From the NCBI RefSeq assembly GCF_017308975.1, contig NZ_JADWPD010000006.1, positions 248,001 through 312,000 on the forward strand: a stretch of DNA of 64,000 bases. Reading direction: 5' to 3'. The translations under genes and the position numbers were made by a program. The notes under the pieces are model-generated. The model was not told where the DNA came from. It searched no databases and saw only the letters and a list, made by a program, of their open reading frames with translations. This DNA is from Amycolatopsis sp. MtRt-6. Its GTDB lineage: Bacteria; Actinomycetota; Actinomycetes; Mycobacteriales; Pseudonocardiaceae. Shown here one piece after another: positions 36,360 to 44,558 of the stretch. Positions within the stretch are counted from its first letter, which is position 1. Each line of letters begins with the position of its first letter.

Positions 36360-36404
36360 CCGGGCGAGCCTCCGGTTCCCGACACCGGAGGCTCGCCCGG
36401 TTTT
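36360..36404. terminator. Strong hairpin between convergent GH3 and MFS genes
   Basis: Arms 36360-36376 and 36384-36400 are perfect 17-bp complements (start CCGGGCGAGCC) around a 7-base loop, followed by TTTT (36401-36404). It serves the GH3 gene and probably the convergent transporter as well. Confidence 0.9.
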
Positions 36405-38011
36405 CAGACCGCGGCGGCCTCGGGCGCCGGGGTTTCCCAGCGCGGCTTGACCCGCCGCAGGACCGCCGCGGAAATCACCCCGAGCAGGAGCACGCCCATC
36501 GGCAGCAGCATCGTCACGCGGGCCGCGTCGGTCAGTCCACTGTGGACCGCCTCGGTCGCCAGCTTCCCCGCCTGCGCGGCGATCTCCGGGGGCAGCCCGG
36601 GCAGCGGCGCCGGGCCGCCCGCCGAGCCGAACTCCCCGGTGCTCGCCGCCGCGTGCGCGATCCCCTCGGCGAACGGGGCCCGGTACTGCGCCGGCAGCTG
36701 AGCCGCCGCCTTCGTCGCTTCGTCCGCGATGGACGCGCTGATCCGCGCCTGCAGCAGCACGCCGATCGCCGCGCTGCCGAGCACGCCGCCGACCTGGCGC
36801 GCGGTGTTGAAGATGCCGGACGCCGTCCCGGCCAGCCGCGGCTCGACCGACCCCATCGTCAGGTTGCTCATCGGCGAGAAGATGCAGCCGATGCCGAGGC
36901 CGCACACCAGCAGTGCCGGGACGAGCGCCCACGGGTTGGTGTCCGGTGTCGCCTGCCACGCGATGATCCCGAGCCCGGCCGCGAGCGCCGCCAGGCCGAA
37001 CATCACCAGGTACTTGCCGTTGAACTTGTCCGACGCGCGCCCGACGAACGGCGCGATGATCCCCGACAGCAGCGACATCGGCGCGGTGAGCAGGCCGCCC
37101 ATGGTCGGGGTCAGCCCGAGCACCGACTGGATGTAGATGACCAGCGGCAGGAACATGCCGGTCATCGCGAAGCCGACGGTGGTCGCGGTGAGCGTCCCGG
37201 CCGAGAAGTTCCGGTTCGAGAACACCTGCAGCGGCAGCAGCGGCTCCCGCTTGTTGACGCGCTGCCACACGAGGAAGGCGACCATCAGCACCACGCCGGC
37301 CCCGATGATCTCGAACACCGTGATCCCGCCGAAGACCGTGCCCCAGTCGTACTGCTGGCCGTTCTGCACGCCGAAGACGATGCAGAGCAGCGCCGCGCTC
37401 GAGAGCACGATCCCCAGCAGGTCGAACGAGTGCGAGTGCTTCGGCTGCCAGTCCGGGACCAGCAGCACCGCCAGCACGATGGCGATCACGCCGATCGGCA
37501 CGTTGACGAAGAAGATCCACTCCCAGCCGAAGTGGTCGACCAGCACGCCGCCGAGCAGCGGCCCGGCGATGGTCGCCAGCCCGGCGACCCCGCCCCACAT
37601 GCCCATGGCCGGGCCGCGCTTGGCCGGCGGGAACAGGTGCGTGATGAACGCCAGCGTCTGCGGGGTCATCAGCGCGGCGCCGAGCCCCTGCACGGCCCGC
37701 GCGGCGATGAGCATCTCGGCGTTGCCGGACAGGCCGCACCACAGCGACGCGCCGGTGAACACGACGAGCCCGGCGAGGAACACGCGCTTCGGGCCGAAGC
37801 GGTCGCCGAGCCGGCTGGTGAACAGCATCGGCACGGCGTAGGTGAGCAGGTAGACGCTGATCACCCAGACGATCGAGTTCAGCCCGGCGTCCAGTTCCCG
37901 CAGCATGGTCGGGATCGCGATCGACACGATCGTCGTGTCGAGCAGGATCATGAAGAAGCCGAGGCACAGCGCGCCCAGCGCGGCCCACGGGTTAGCTTGT
38001 CTTGCGTTCAT
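36404..38011 (-). CDS. MFS multidrug transporter, DHA2 (EmrB/QacA) type
   Basis: A 535-residue, probably 14-helix proton antiporter. Motif A is SRLGDRFGPKRVFLAG (about residues 67-82), motif D is FFMILLDTTIVSIAIPTML in helix 1, and motif C is WGGVAGLATIAGPLLGG near residue 150. The C-terminal extracytoplasmic loop (about 470-520) is long and Ala/Pro rich. Substrates are probably lipophilic drugs or dyes. The start overlaps the end of the upstream PadR gene by 20 bases, so expression is coupled to that repressor. Confidence 0.9.
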   Translation of the reverse strand: MNARQANPWAALGALCLGFFMILLDTTIVSIAIPTMLRELDAGLNSIVWVISVYLLTYAVPMLFTSRLGDRFGPKRVFLAGLVVFTGASLWCGLSGNAEMLIAARAVQGLGAALMTPQTLAFITHLFPPAKRGPAMGMWGGVAGLATIAGPLLGGVLVDHFGWEWIFFVNVPIGVIAIVLAVLLVPDWQPKHSHSFDLLGIVLSSAALLCIVFGVQNGQQYDWGTVFGGITVFEIIGAGVVLMVAFLVWQRVNKREPLLPLQVFSNRNFSAGTLTATTVGFAMTGMFLPLVIYIQSVLGLTPTMGGLLTAPMSLLSGIIAPFVGRASDKFNGKYLVMFGLAALAAGLGIIAWQATPDTNPWALVPALLVCGLGIGCIFSPMSNLTMGSVEPRLAGTASGIFNTARQVGGVLGSAAIGVLLQARISASIADEATKAAAQLPAQYRAPFAEGIAHAAASTGEFGSAGGPAPLPGLPPEIAAQAGKLATEAVHSGLTDAARVTMLLPMGVLLLGVISAAVLRRVKPRWETPAPEAAAV

Positions 38012-38618
38012 CGTCGTCTTCCCTGGTGATGAGCGTGAGCTTGGGTTGTCCGTCGTCCACGAAGGGGATCCGCCCGGAGCGCAGGTCGTCGAGGAGCCGT
38101 TCGGTCCACTCGAGCTCGAACTTCCGGTGGTCGCACTGGTAGCGCCAGTCGAGCCAGTAGATCTCCGGCACCTTGTCCTCGGTGAGGCGCTGCAGCACGG
38201 CCTGGTCGGCGGCCACCGAGGCACGCAGCCGCATGAGCCGGGTTTCGAGCTCGTTCAGGGCCGCTTCGCGCCCCAGTTCGTCGATCACGGCGAGCCCCGA
38301 CAGGTAGGCGGGGAACTCCGTGGCGACGTCCCCCAGGAGTTCGCGGCCGCGCCGGTTGAACTCGTCCAGCCCCGCCTGTGTCATGCCGTAGACGGTCCGT
38401 TCGGGCCGCCTGCCGTCGCGCTGGGTGTCGACGACCTCGATGAAACCGCTGCGGTGCAGGCGTTCCACGGTGTGGTAAAGGGAGCCTGCCTTCACGTTGA
38501 CCCGGGTGTCGACGTACCGCTCGCGCATGAGCGTGGCCATCTCGTACGGGTGCAGGGGCTTCTCGTGCAGCAGCTCCAGCACGGCGATGCCGAGCGGGGT
38601 CAGCTTGGGCGAGGCCAT
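37992..38618 (-). CDS. PadR family transcriptional regulator
   Basis: A 208-residue repressor. The N-terminal winged helix is LTPLGIAVLELLHEKPLHPY then VNVKAGSLYHTVERLHRSGF and VYGMTQAGLDEF, diagnostic of PadR. The C-terminal half is helical (PadR_C / Vir-like), used for dimerisation and ligand binding. It heads the operon with a DHA2 drug pump, the usual arrangement in which the drug releases PadR. A 22-bp dyad 20-41 bp upstream of the start is the likely operator. Confidence 0.9.
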   Translation of the reverse strand: MASPKLTPLGIAVLELLHEKPLHPYEMATLMRERYVDTRVNVKAGSLYHTVERLHRSGFIEVVDTQRDGRRPERTVYGMTQAGLDEFNRRGRELLGDVATEFPAYLSGLAVIDELGREAALNELETRLMRLRASVAADQAVLQRLTEDKVPEIYWLDWRYQCDHRKFELEWTERLLDDLRSGRIPFVDDGQPKLTLITREDDDERKTS

Positions 38619-38637
38619 GACCAGGTTCCTCCATGTC

Positions 38638-38659
38638 GTTTATTCCACGTGGACTATAC
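38638..38659. promoter_or_regulatory. Probable PadR operator
   Basis: A 22-bp near-palindrome GT-TAT-CCACGTGG--TA-AC, with the perfect core TCCACGTGGA (38644-38653), directly upstream of the padR start. Outer bases also match in most positions, so the site suits a dimeric winged-helix repressor. Confidence 0.65.
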
Positions 38660-38712
38660 GGCGAGGACTACTGCTCGGTCCATAGTCATTCCCGTGACGG
38701 TCCGTACACAGC

Positions 38713-38749
38713 GTGAAGGCCCCCATGATGTCGTCATGAGGGCCTTCAC
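38713..38749. terminator. Palindromic hairpin between the PadR promoter and the TROVE gene end
   Basis: GTGAAGGCCC (38713-38722) and GGGCCTTCAC (38740-38749) are perfect complements, and the inner CATGA/TCATG continue the stem. It lies 21 bases beyond the TROVE stop and would insulate the PadR operon. The GAAGGCC core also recalls the repeat at 4638-4751, but it is a different element. Confidence 0.6.
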
Positions 38750-38769
38750 GGCGTCTTCGCCGGCGTCTC

Positions 38770-40344
38770 TCAGAAGGGCCAGTCGGCGTTCCGGCCGCGT
38801 TCGAGCAGCGGGATCATCCGGAAAGCCTGGTCGGTGAGGCCGCCGAACGTGTGCCGGTGCGCCCCGCCGGACGGCGCGTGGCCGGCCCGGTACCCCGCCA
38901 GGTTCCAGGTGTACAGCGGCACGTGCGCGGGCAGCGCCCGGCCGACGTCGCCGTACGCGGCCTGCTCGTCGGTGAGGATCACGACGCGGTCGTGGTTCGC
39001 GAAGTGCTTCTTCACCGCGCCCGCCGTGTCGGTGCCGCCGCCGATGAAGTACCCGCCGGACTTCCAGCGCTCGACGTCACCGAGCAGTGAGCCACCTCGG
39101 CGCAGCTTGAACACCTTGGTGCCCTGGCCGCGGTCCCAGTAGCCGTCGGAGAACGAGACGACGTCGGCCTTCGCGCACCGCCGGCCGAGCGCGAGGCCGA
39201 ACACCGCGGCGGCGTCCCAGCGCATCAGGCTGCCGTCCCTGCTGAACCGGTCGTTCATCGACGCCGACGTGTCGACGAGGACGAGCGTCCGGCCGCCCAG
39301 CGCGGGCACGTTCACCAGCGCGTGCGCGATCGCCCGCTCGAGCGCCCAGCCCCACCGCAGCGACGGCGCCGCGCGGTACGCGGCCAGGAACCGCATCGGC
39401 AGCTGCCGCGACTTCGCCACCTGCACCGGGCTGGCGAGCCGCTCGGCGACCCGCTGCGCGACGGCGTCCGAGACGCCGGCCTCGTCGAAGTTGCGGAGGT
39501 TCCGCAAGAGCGCCATGTAGCCCATCGCCGGGATCAGCGCCTCCCAGACGCGCGCGTCCAGCGGACCCTGCAGCCACCCGGCGACGGACTCCCACGTCAT
39601 GCCCGCGGCCCACAGCACGTCCGCGGCGTCCGGCCGCCCGAACAGCTCGCGCCGGCGGCCGGTGTCCCAGGACAGCAGCTCGGCGCGTGCCTTGAGTGTC
39701 CGCAGGGAGCCGGGAATCGCGTTGCCGCGGCCGTGCCGCTCGTCGAGGATGTGCCGGAACAGCTCACCCCCGCCTGCCGGGTGGGTCAGCTCGAGGACGT
39801 CGGCGAACCGGAACGCCCGCGCGGCGGAGTCCCACTTGACGAAGGACCGTTCGTCGTAGAGCCGCACGGCGGCGTCGGCGACCCCGCGCTTGACCGGCTT
39901 CGGCACGGCGCGGCCGTGCACGGACATCCAGTAGGCGAGCAGCTCACCGGGCTCGTCGGCCCGCTGCAGCACATCGGCGACGACCTGGCGGCTCAGCCCG
40001 TCGAGGCCGGCGTCCCGCCGCGCCTTGGCGAACTCGGCCGCGCCGACGAGCGCCGCCGTCCGCAGGTGCGCGCCGGAGCGCAGCCAGCGCAGGAACCGCG
40101 CGGTCCACTGTGGATCGTCCAACGTGGACTGCCGGATCAGCTCGGCGTACCGGGTGTCGCGCGTGTCCGCGGACTCGTAGAAGGTGTACTCGCCGACCAT
40201 GTTCGTGACGGCGAGCAGGAAGAGCGCGGACTTGGTGTCGCGCGCGTACCCGGCACCACCCTGATGGGTGACGGTGGACGGCGTGGCCTCGCCGCGGACC
40301 GGAGAGGTCGCGGCGGGCGCTCGTGCGGTGTTGAACTTGCTCAT
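38770..40344 (-). CDS. TROVE-domain RNA-binding protein (bacterial Ro60 / Rsr)
   Basis: A 524-residue Ro60 orthologue. The N-terminal TROVE domain (about residues 25-330) is all-helical HEAT-like, with YARDTKSALFLLAVTNMVGEYTFYES and ARFLRWLRSGAHLRTAALVG; this ring binds Y RNAs and misfolded RNAs. The C-terminal von Willebrand A domain begins TLVLVDTSASMNDRF with an intact MIDAS DxSxS (about 357-361), then GGGTDTAGAV and VVILTDEQ. Bacterial Ro60 works with Y RNA and PNPase in rRNA turnover and in survival after UV or stress. ATG 40344 is preceded by GGGGGAGA. A Y RNA gene lies 13 bases upstream on the same strand. Confidence 0.93.
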   Translation of the reverse strand: MSKFNTARAPAATSPVRGEATPSTVTHQGGAGYARDTKSALFLLAVTNMVGEYTFYESADTRDTRYAELIRQSTLDDPQWTARFLRWLRSGAHLRTAALVGAAEFAKARRDAGLDGLSRQVVADVLQRADEPGELLAYWMSVHGRAVPKPVKRGVADAAVRLYDERSFVKWDSAARAFRFADVLELTHPAGGGELFRHILDERHGRGNAIPGSLRTLKARAELLSWDTGRRRELFGRPDAADVLWAAGMTWESVAGWLQGPLDARVWEALIPAMGYMALLRNLRNFDEAGVSDAVAQRVAERLASPVQVAKSRQLPMRFLAAYRAAPSLRWGWALERAIAHALVNVPALGGRTLVLVDTSASMNDRFSRDGSLMRWDAAAVFGLALGRRCAKADVVSFSDGYWDRGQGTKVFKLRRGGSLLGDVERWKSGGYFIGGGTDTAGAVKKHFANHDRVVILTDEQAAYGDVGRALPAHVPLYTWNLAGYRAGHAPSGGAHRHTFGGLTDQAFRMIPLLERGRNADWPF

Positions 40345-40357
40345 TTCTCCCCCTCGC

Positions 40358-40535
40358 GGGGAGCCGCGGCCACAGCGATGCCCGAGATCGAAGTCGGTGA
40401 AGGTACGTTGCTGCTCTGCCACTGAGCTACCGGACCGTGTTGTGGTCCGGGAGGGAATCGAACCCCCGACCTGCCCATGAGGAGTGGAAGTAACCCTCGC
40501 CTGCGCACCGGGCATCGGTGAAGCCGCGGCTCCCC
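40358..40535 (-). ncRNA. Y RNA with a circularly permuted tRNA-like domain
   Basis: Read on the minus strand from 40535. The 13-base 5' end (40535-40523) is perfectly complementary to the 3' end (40370-40358). A second perfect stem follows, 9 bp (40517-40509 with 40384-40376), after a short internal loop. Enclosed is a tRNA in permuted order: T-arm GGGGGTTCGATTCCCTC (40467-40451), 3' acceptor strand CCGGACC (40450-40444), 7-base loop ACAACAC, 5' acceptor strand GGTCCGG (40436-40430), TA, and D-arm GCTCAGTGGCAGAGC (to 40413). The acceptor strands pair in all 7 positions. This matches the known layout of bacterial Y RNAs (YrlA class): a Ro-binding stem plus a tRNA-mimic module. The adjacent TROVE gene supports it. 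Exact ends are estimated. Confidence 0.88.
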
Positions 40536-40546
40536 TGACGAAGTCC

Positions 40547-40576
40547 ACGGTAGCAAGCGATCGGCGGCGGTTCGAA
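40547..40576 (-). promoter_or_regulatory. Putative promoter of the Y RNA-TROVE transcript
   Basis: On the minus strand TTCGAA (40576-40571) is followed after 18 bases by TACCGT (40552-40547), a TAnnnT -10 box. Initiation would fall near 40540-40536, just before the first base of the Y RNA stem. The -35 match is modest. Confidence 0.45.
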
Positions 40577-40622
40577 CAGTTTTCTTGTAACAGCCGGTCG
40601 CGTCCGATCGACTCTGGATTCT

Positions 40623-43598
40623 GTGACGATCGGTGGAGTCGACCTCTCCCAGCAGTTGCTGCCGTTCGGCCTCGTCGTGCTCGTTGCCGCGGTCGTGGTC
40701 GCCTGGGTGTCGAAGCAGTTCTTCGGCGAGTATTTCAAGAAGTCGGGCGCGAAGGCGTTCGACCGGTCGGCGGCCTTGTTCTCCCGGAAGACGAAGCTGC
40801 GGAAGCGCCTGATCCGCCGCTACGCCGAAGTGGTGTCGCGGGACTATTCACAACACGCGGTCGGGTTCGTGACCGACCGCGCGATCGACATCGGCAGCGT
40901 CTACGTCCCCCTCCAGTACGAGCGGGAGGGGTGCCGGGAGGACATCTACGAGAAGATCCGCGAGCAGCCTCGGTCGGTCATCATCGGCCCGGCCGGTGCG
41001 GGCAAGTCACTGTTGCTGAAGAACTCGATGCTGATGTGGGTACGCCGCGTCCGCGCCGGGGCGGCGGAGCGGATGCCCGTCCTCATCGAGCTGCACCGGT
41101 GCAACGACGGCTCGGCGTCGCTGGTCGACCTCGTCGTGTCCGAGCTGGCCAGGGCGTACCCCGCCCGGTCCCGCCACCGGGACGCGGCGCGAGAGATGAC
41201 GGCTCTGGCGTTGCGGGAGGGGCGGCTGACGTTGCTGTTCGACGGTCTCGACGAAGTCGGCCGCGCCCAGCAGAACCGCGTGTTCGGGACGCTTCGCGAC
41301 TTCGCGCGGGACTACCCGGACTGCCAGGTCATCGTGACCTGCCGGGACGTCGTCTACCAGGGCCAGCCGCTCGGCTCCGAGTTCACCCACGTCGTCCGGG
41401 TGGCGGAGTTCGACGACGCGGCCATCATCCGGTTCCTGGGCAAGTGGGAAGGACTCGCCGGCACCTCGGCGGCGGCCGAAGTTTTCGCCGGTCTGCAGAA
41501 GAACCCCGCGTTGATGCGGCTCGCGCGCAGCCCGCTGTTGCTGACGATGATCGCGTACCTGCAGACCGAGGTGTTCGCCAAGACCGGCCGTCGGCTGCCG
41601 ACCTCGCGGCCGGCCTTCTACCAGGAGGCGATCACCCATCTGCTGGGCCGGGACACGGACCTGGGCCGGGCCGATTCGCTGACGGTGTACGAGGTCGGCG
41701 AGAAGCTGGCGGTGCTGCAGCGCGTCGCCCTGGTCACCATGGAAAGCGCGACCGAGGTCGACGACCGCCTGACCATCACGAAGAAGCTCCTGGAGTCGAC
41801 GGCTCGGGAGCTGCTGCCCGACCTGAACCTCGACCAGACGCACATCAAGCCGTTGCTCGACGAGATCATCGACCGGAGCCAGCTCTTGGTCTCGATCACG
41901 AAGAATCGGACCGACTTCGTCTTCCGCCACCTCACGCTGCAGGAGTACCTGGCGGCGACCGAACTGGCGGACGACCCGGCCGGCCTGCTGCGGCGGTACC
42001 GGGCGGACCCGCTGGCGTGGCGGGAGACCGTGAAGCTGTGGTGCGGCGCGAGCAACCGGGACAGCACCAACGTGATCTACCGGATCTTCGGTTCGCCGGA
42101 GATGCACCACAAGATCCTCGCCCTGGAGTGCCTGGCCGAGGCGAAACGGGTCGACAGCGCGTTCGCCCGGACGGTCGTCGACTACTTCCTCGGCCGGCTG
42201 GGCAAGCCGGGCCTGGATCGGCCGGCGATCGTCGCCGCGGTCGGTTCGGTGGCCGCGGACAGCCGGCCGCGGGGGCAGGAAGTCCTGCGCCGGTTGATCG
42301 CCATCGTCAATGCCGACGGTGACGCCAAAGTGGACGCGATGCAGGCGCTGTCGGCATCCGGACGGGTGGAGGCCGCGGAAGCACTGGTGCCACGAACCGC
42401 CGCAGACGAAGATCGCCGAGCGGCGTTGCGCGGCATGGGCGAGCTGGCGTTGCCGGTCCTCAGCGCGCGGGCGGCCAAGGGTTTTCGGTGGGCGGTGGAC
42501 GATCTGGCCATCGTGGGCACTCCAGCCGCGGCGGCGGCCCTCGCACGGCTCATCTGGGACGACACCAGGGCTGCCCGCCGGTCCGCATGGCGCCTCGCGG
42601 TGATGCTCAGTGATCCCAACGTGGAGGAAGAACTGAAACGTCAGCCGGAGCCGCCGGAGGCGGTGCCGATCGATCGGTGGATCTGGCAACCCTTCGTCGA
42701 GGCGTCGGACGGCCCGCTGGGTGTGATCATCGGCCGCATCGGCCGGTTGCTCGGGAGTTCGCGCGATGTCGACGTCCCGGACGACATCGACAGCATCGAT
42801 TCTCGTCTGGGTATCCCGCTGGCGCTAGGGCAACTGAAGAGTGTCTATCTCCCCGACACCGCGCTCAACGGTCCGATCAAAGCGCTGCTCGGGATGGGCA
42901 GAGGAGTGACGTCGGCTGGCGTGCGGTTGCAGCTCAAGAACTACTTCCACGATGCCGGCAGGCAATCGGCACCCACCGCGGACGACGAGGAGCTGATCGC
43001 GGTGATCTCGGCCGAGACGGAGCTGAAACCGTTCACCCGCCGGCTGATCGGGCTCTTGAGCTGGCCGGTGCGCGCGGTGATCTACGGCGTTGTCATCCCC
43101 GAATGGGCGTTGAGCCCGATTCGCGGCGACGATTGGCCGACGGTCTTGAGGCCGCGTCGGAACACCCATGCTCTTTGGGTGACTTTCGGTGCGGTCCTGG
43201 GGGTGGTGGGCGGAGGTGTCTTGTTGGCCGGGATCATCCGATCGATCCTCGTGCTGACCGGCACCTGGCCGCTCGGACCGATCTGGCTGAGCTGGGTGCT
43301 CCAGCTCTTGATCCCGCTGGTCATCGTCTTCGTCGTCTTCATCGATGACGACGTCGCGGGCGCGATCGCGATAGCGCTGATCGCGATCCTCGCGACCCTG
43401 CTGGTCTTCGGCGTCCTCACCCTCGGCTCGTGGCTCACCTGGTACACCGTGGGCGTGCTGGTGCCGATCGTGCTGGCAGCCGGCGCCTGTGGCCGGCGGG
43501 CGCATCGCCTCGACCGGATCAACGACAACCCCTTCCGTCGTTGCCTGGAGGCCGACGCCGTCCGGGTCGACGACCGAACCTCCGTGATCGCCAGTTAG
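40623..43598 (+). CDS. Membrane-anchored NACHT-domain STAND ATPase
   Basis: A 991-residue protein with a GTG start. An N-terminal transmembrane helix (FGLVVLVAAVVVAWV, about residues 15-29) precedes a basic linker and the NACHT module. Walker A is GPAGAGKS (residues 122-129), Walker B is LTLLFDGLDEV (DGLDE at 207-211), sensor IVTCRD follows, and the winged-helix end is FVFRHLTLQEYLAATEL. Residues about 480-650 form HEAT-like helical repeats, the usual sensor part, and the last 150 hold about four membrane helices. NACHT proteins of bacteria (bNACHT) protect against phages; whether this one does is inferred. It has its own promoter region, divergent from the Y RNA and TROVE gene. Confidence 0.88.
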   Translation: MTIGGVDLSQQLLPFGLVVLVAAVVVAWVSKQFFGEYFKKSGAKAFDRSAALFSRKTKLRKRLIRRYAEVVSRDYSQHAVGFVTDRAIDIGSVYVPLQYEREGCREDIYEKIREQPRSVIIGPAGAGKSLLLKNSMLMWVRRVRAGAAERMPVLIELHRCNDGSASLVDLVVSELARAYPARSRHRDAAREMTALALREGRLTLLFDGLDEVGRAQQNRVFGTLRDFARDYPDCQVIVTCRDVVYQGQPLGSEFTHVVRVAEFDDAAIIRFLGKWEGLAGTSAAAEVFAGLQKNPALMRLARSPLLLTMIAYLQTEVFAKTGRRLPTSRPAFYQEAITHLLGRDTDLGRADSLTVYEVGEKLAVLQRVALVTMESATEVDDRLTITKKLLESTARELLPDLNLDQTHIKPLLDEIIDRSQLLVSITKNRTDFVFRHLTLQEYLAATELADDPAGLLRRYRADPLAWRETVKLWCGASNRDSTNVIYRIFGSPEMHHKILALECLAEAKRVDSAFARTVVDYFLGRLGKPGLDRPAIVAAVGSVAADSRPRGQEVLRRLIAIVNADGDAKVDAMQALSASGRVEAAEALVPRTAADEDRRAALRGMGELALPVLSARAAKGFRWAVDDLAIVGTPAAAAALARLIWDDTRAARRSAWRLAVMLSDPNVEEELKRQPEPPEAVPIDRWIWQPFVEASDGPLGVIIGRIGRLLGSSRDVDVPDDIDSIDSRLGIPLALGQLKSVYLPDTALNGPIKALLGMGRGVTSAGVRLQLKNYFHDAGRQSAPTADDEELIAVISAETELKPFTRRLIGLLSWPVRAVIYGVVIPEWALSPIRGDDWPTVLRPRRNTHALWVTFGAVLGVVGGGVLLAGIIRSILVLTGTWPLGPIWLSWVLQLLIPLVIVFVVFIDDDVAGAIAIALIAILATLLVFGVLTLGSWLTWYTVGVLVPIVLAAGACGRRAHRLDRINDNPFRRCLEADAVRVDDRTSVIAS

Positions 43599-43639
43599 TT
43601 CGTACCAAGAACTACCTGTGCTATGTTCGTAGTGCGAAC
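43596..43639 (+). promoter_or_regulatory. Two dyads forming the probable MarR operator of the LLM/MarR operon
   Basis: Dyad 1: TAGTTC (43596-43601) and GAACTA (43609-43614), overlapping the NACHT stop codon. Dyad 2: GTTCG (43625-43629) and CGAAC (43635-43639). TATGTT (43622-43627) between them is a possible -10 box. The shared GTTCG/CGAAC elements suggest that one regulator binds both, most likely the MarR encoded second in the operon. Confidence 0.6.
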
Positions 43640-43655
43640 TAACTGGGAGGAATTC

Positions 43656-44549
43656 ATGGTGCACTTCGGTATCGGCGTCTCGACAGCGGTCTCCGCCACG
43701 GCCGGCACCGTCCGGCGGGCCGTCCAGGCCGACCGCGGCGGGCTCGACCTCATCACCGTCTCCGATCACCCCTACCACGCCGACCGGCTCGACGCGTACG
43801 CCGAAATCGGCGTCCTACTGGGGAAGACCGAACGGGTCTCCGGGCTGGTCAGCGTCACGAACCTGCCGACGCGCCCGGCGGCGATGCTCGCTCGCACCGT
43901 CACCTCGCTCTCCGCGCTGACCGGCGGCCGGATCGTGCTCGGCATGGGGGTCGGCGGGCTGTGGGACGACATCGCGCGGCTCGGCTTCCCCAAGCTCACG
44001 CCCGGGCAGGCCGTGCGCGCCTTCGAGGAAGGCATCCGGCTCGTCAAGATGCTCGGCGGGGGCGGCGACCCCGTCACCTTCGACGGCGAGTTCCACCAGG
44101 TCACGGACCTCGCGCCCGCCGAGGAAGCCGTGCCGCCCGTGTGGACCGGGTCCGTCGGGCCGAAATCCCTGGCCGTCACCGGGCGGGTGGCCGACGGGTG
44201 GCTGCCCGGGCACGCCGCCGACTGGCTCAGCGAGCGCTACCGCAGTTCGCGACCGCTGATCGACAAGGCCGCCGTCGACGCCGGCCGCGATCCCGCCGAG
44301 ATCGCCACCGTCTACAACTTCCCGGGCCGCATCACGGCCGAGCCGCTGGCCAGGACCCGCACCGACGACGGACGCTGGATCGGTGGCTCACCCGCCCAGT
44401 GGATCGAGGAACTGACCGGCGCGGTGCTGGAGCACGACGCCGCCGGGTTCGTGCTCTTCGGCCCCGGCGGCAGCGCGCCCGACGAGGTCGCCGTCGCGCG
44501 CTGGGCCGGGGAAATCGTGCCCGCCGTGCGCGAGGCCGTCGCGAAGTAG
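43656..44549 (+). CDS. LLM-class flavin-dependent oxidoreductase
   Basis: A 297-residue luciferase-like monooxygenase/F420-type TIM barrel. Signatures: GLDLITVSDHPYHADRLDAY (Asp-His cofactor face, about residues 28-47), a long GRIVLGMGVGGLWDD loop, and VGPKSLAVTGRVADGWLP near residue 170. The cofactor (FMN or F420) and substrate are not certain; in actinomycetes F420 is common. ATG 43656 has GGGAGG five bases upstream. It shares an operon with a MarR gene 9 bp downstream. Confidence 0.87.
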   Translation: MVHFGIGVSTAVSATAGTVRRAVQADRGGLDLITVSDHPYHADRLDAYAEIGVLLGKTERVSGLVSVTNLPTRPAAMLARTVTSLSALTGGRIVLGMGVGGLWDDIARLGFPKLTPGQAVRAFEEGIRLVKMLGGGGDPVTFDGEFHQVTDLAPAEEAVPPVWTGSVGPKSLAVTGRVADGWLPGHAADWLSERYRSSRPLIDKAAVDAGRDPAEIATVYNFPGRITAEPLARTRTDDGRWIGGSPAQWIEELTGAVLEHDAAGFVLFGPGGSAPDEVAVARWAGEIVPAVREAVAK

Positions 44550-44558
44550 GCTGGCGGG

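Noticed and set aside
38713..38749. Attachment site or IS end near the TROVE gene
   Set aside because: It is a single hairpin with no partner copy at the other side of the accessory block and no integrase gene; a terminator or intergenic repeat explains it.
40413..40467. An ordinary tRNA gene (D-arm, T-arm and matching acceptor strands on the minus strand)
   Set aside because: The T-arm and 3' acceptor strand come before the 5' acceptor strand and D-arm, and no anticodon arm joins them in normal order. The permuted arrangement with complementary outer stems fits a Y RNA instead.
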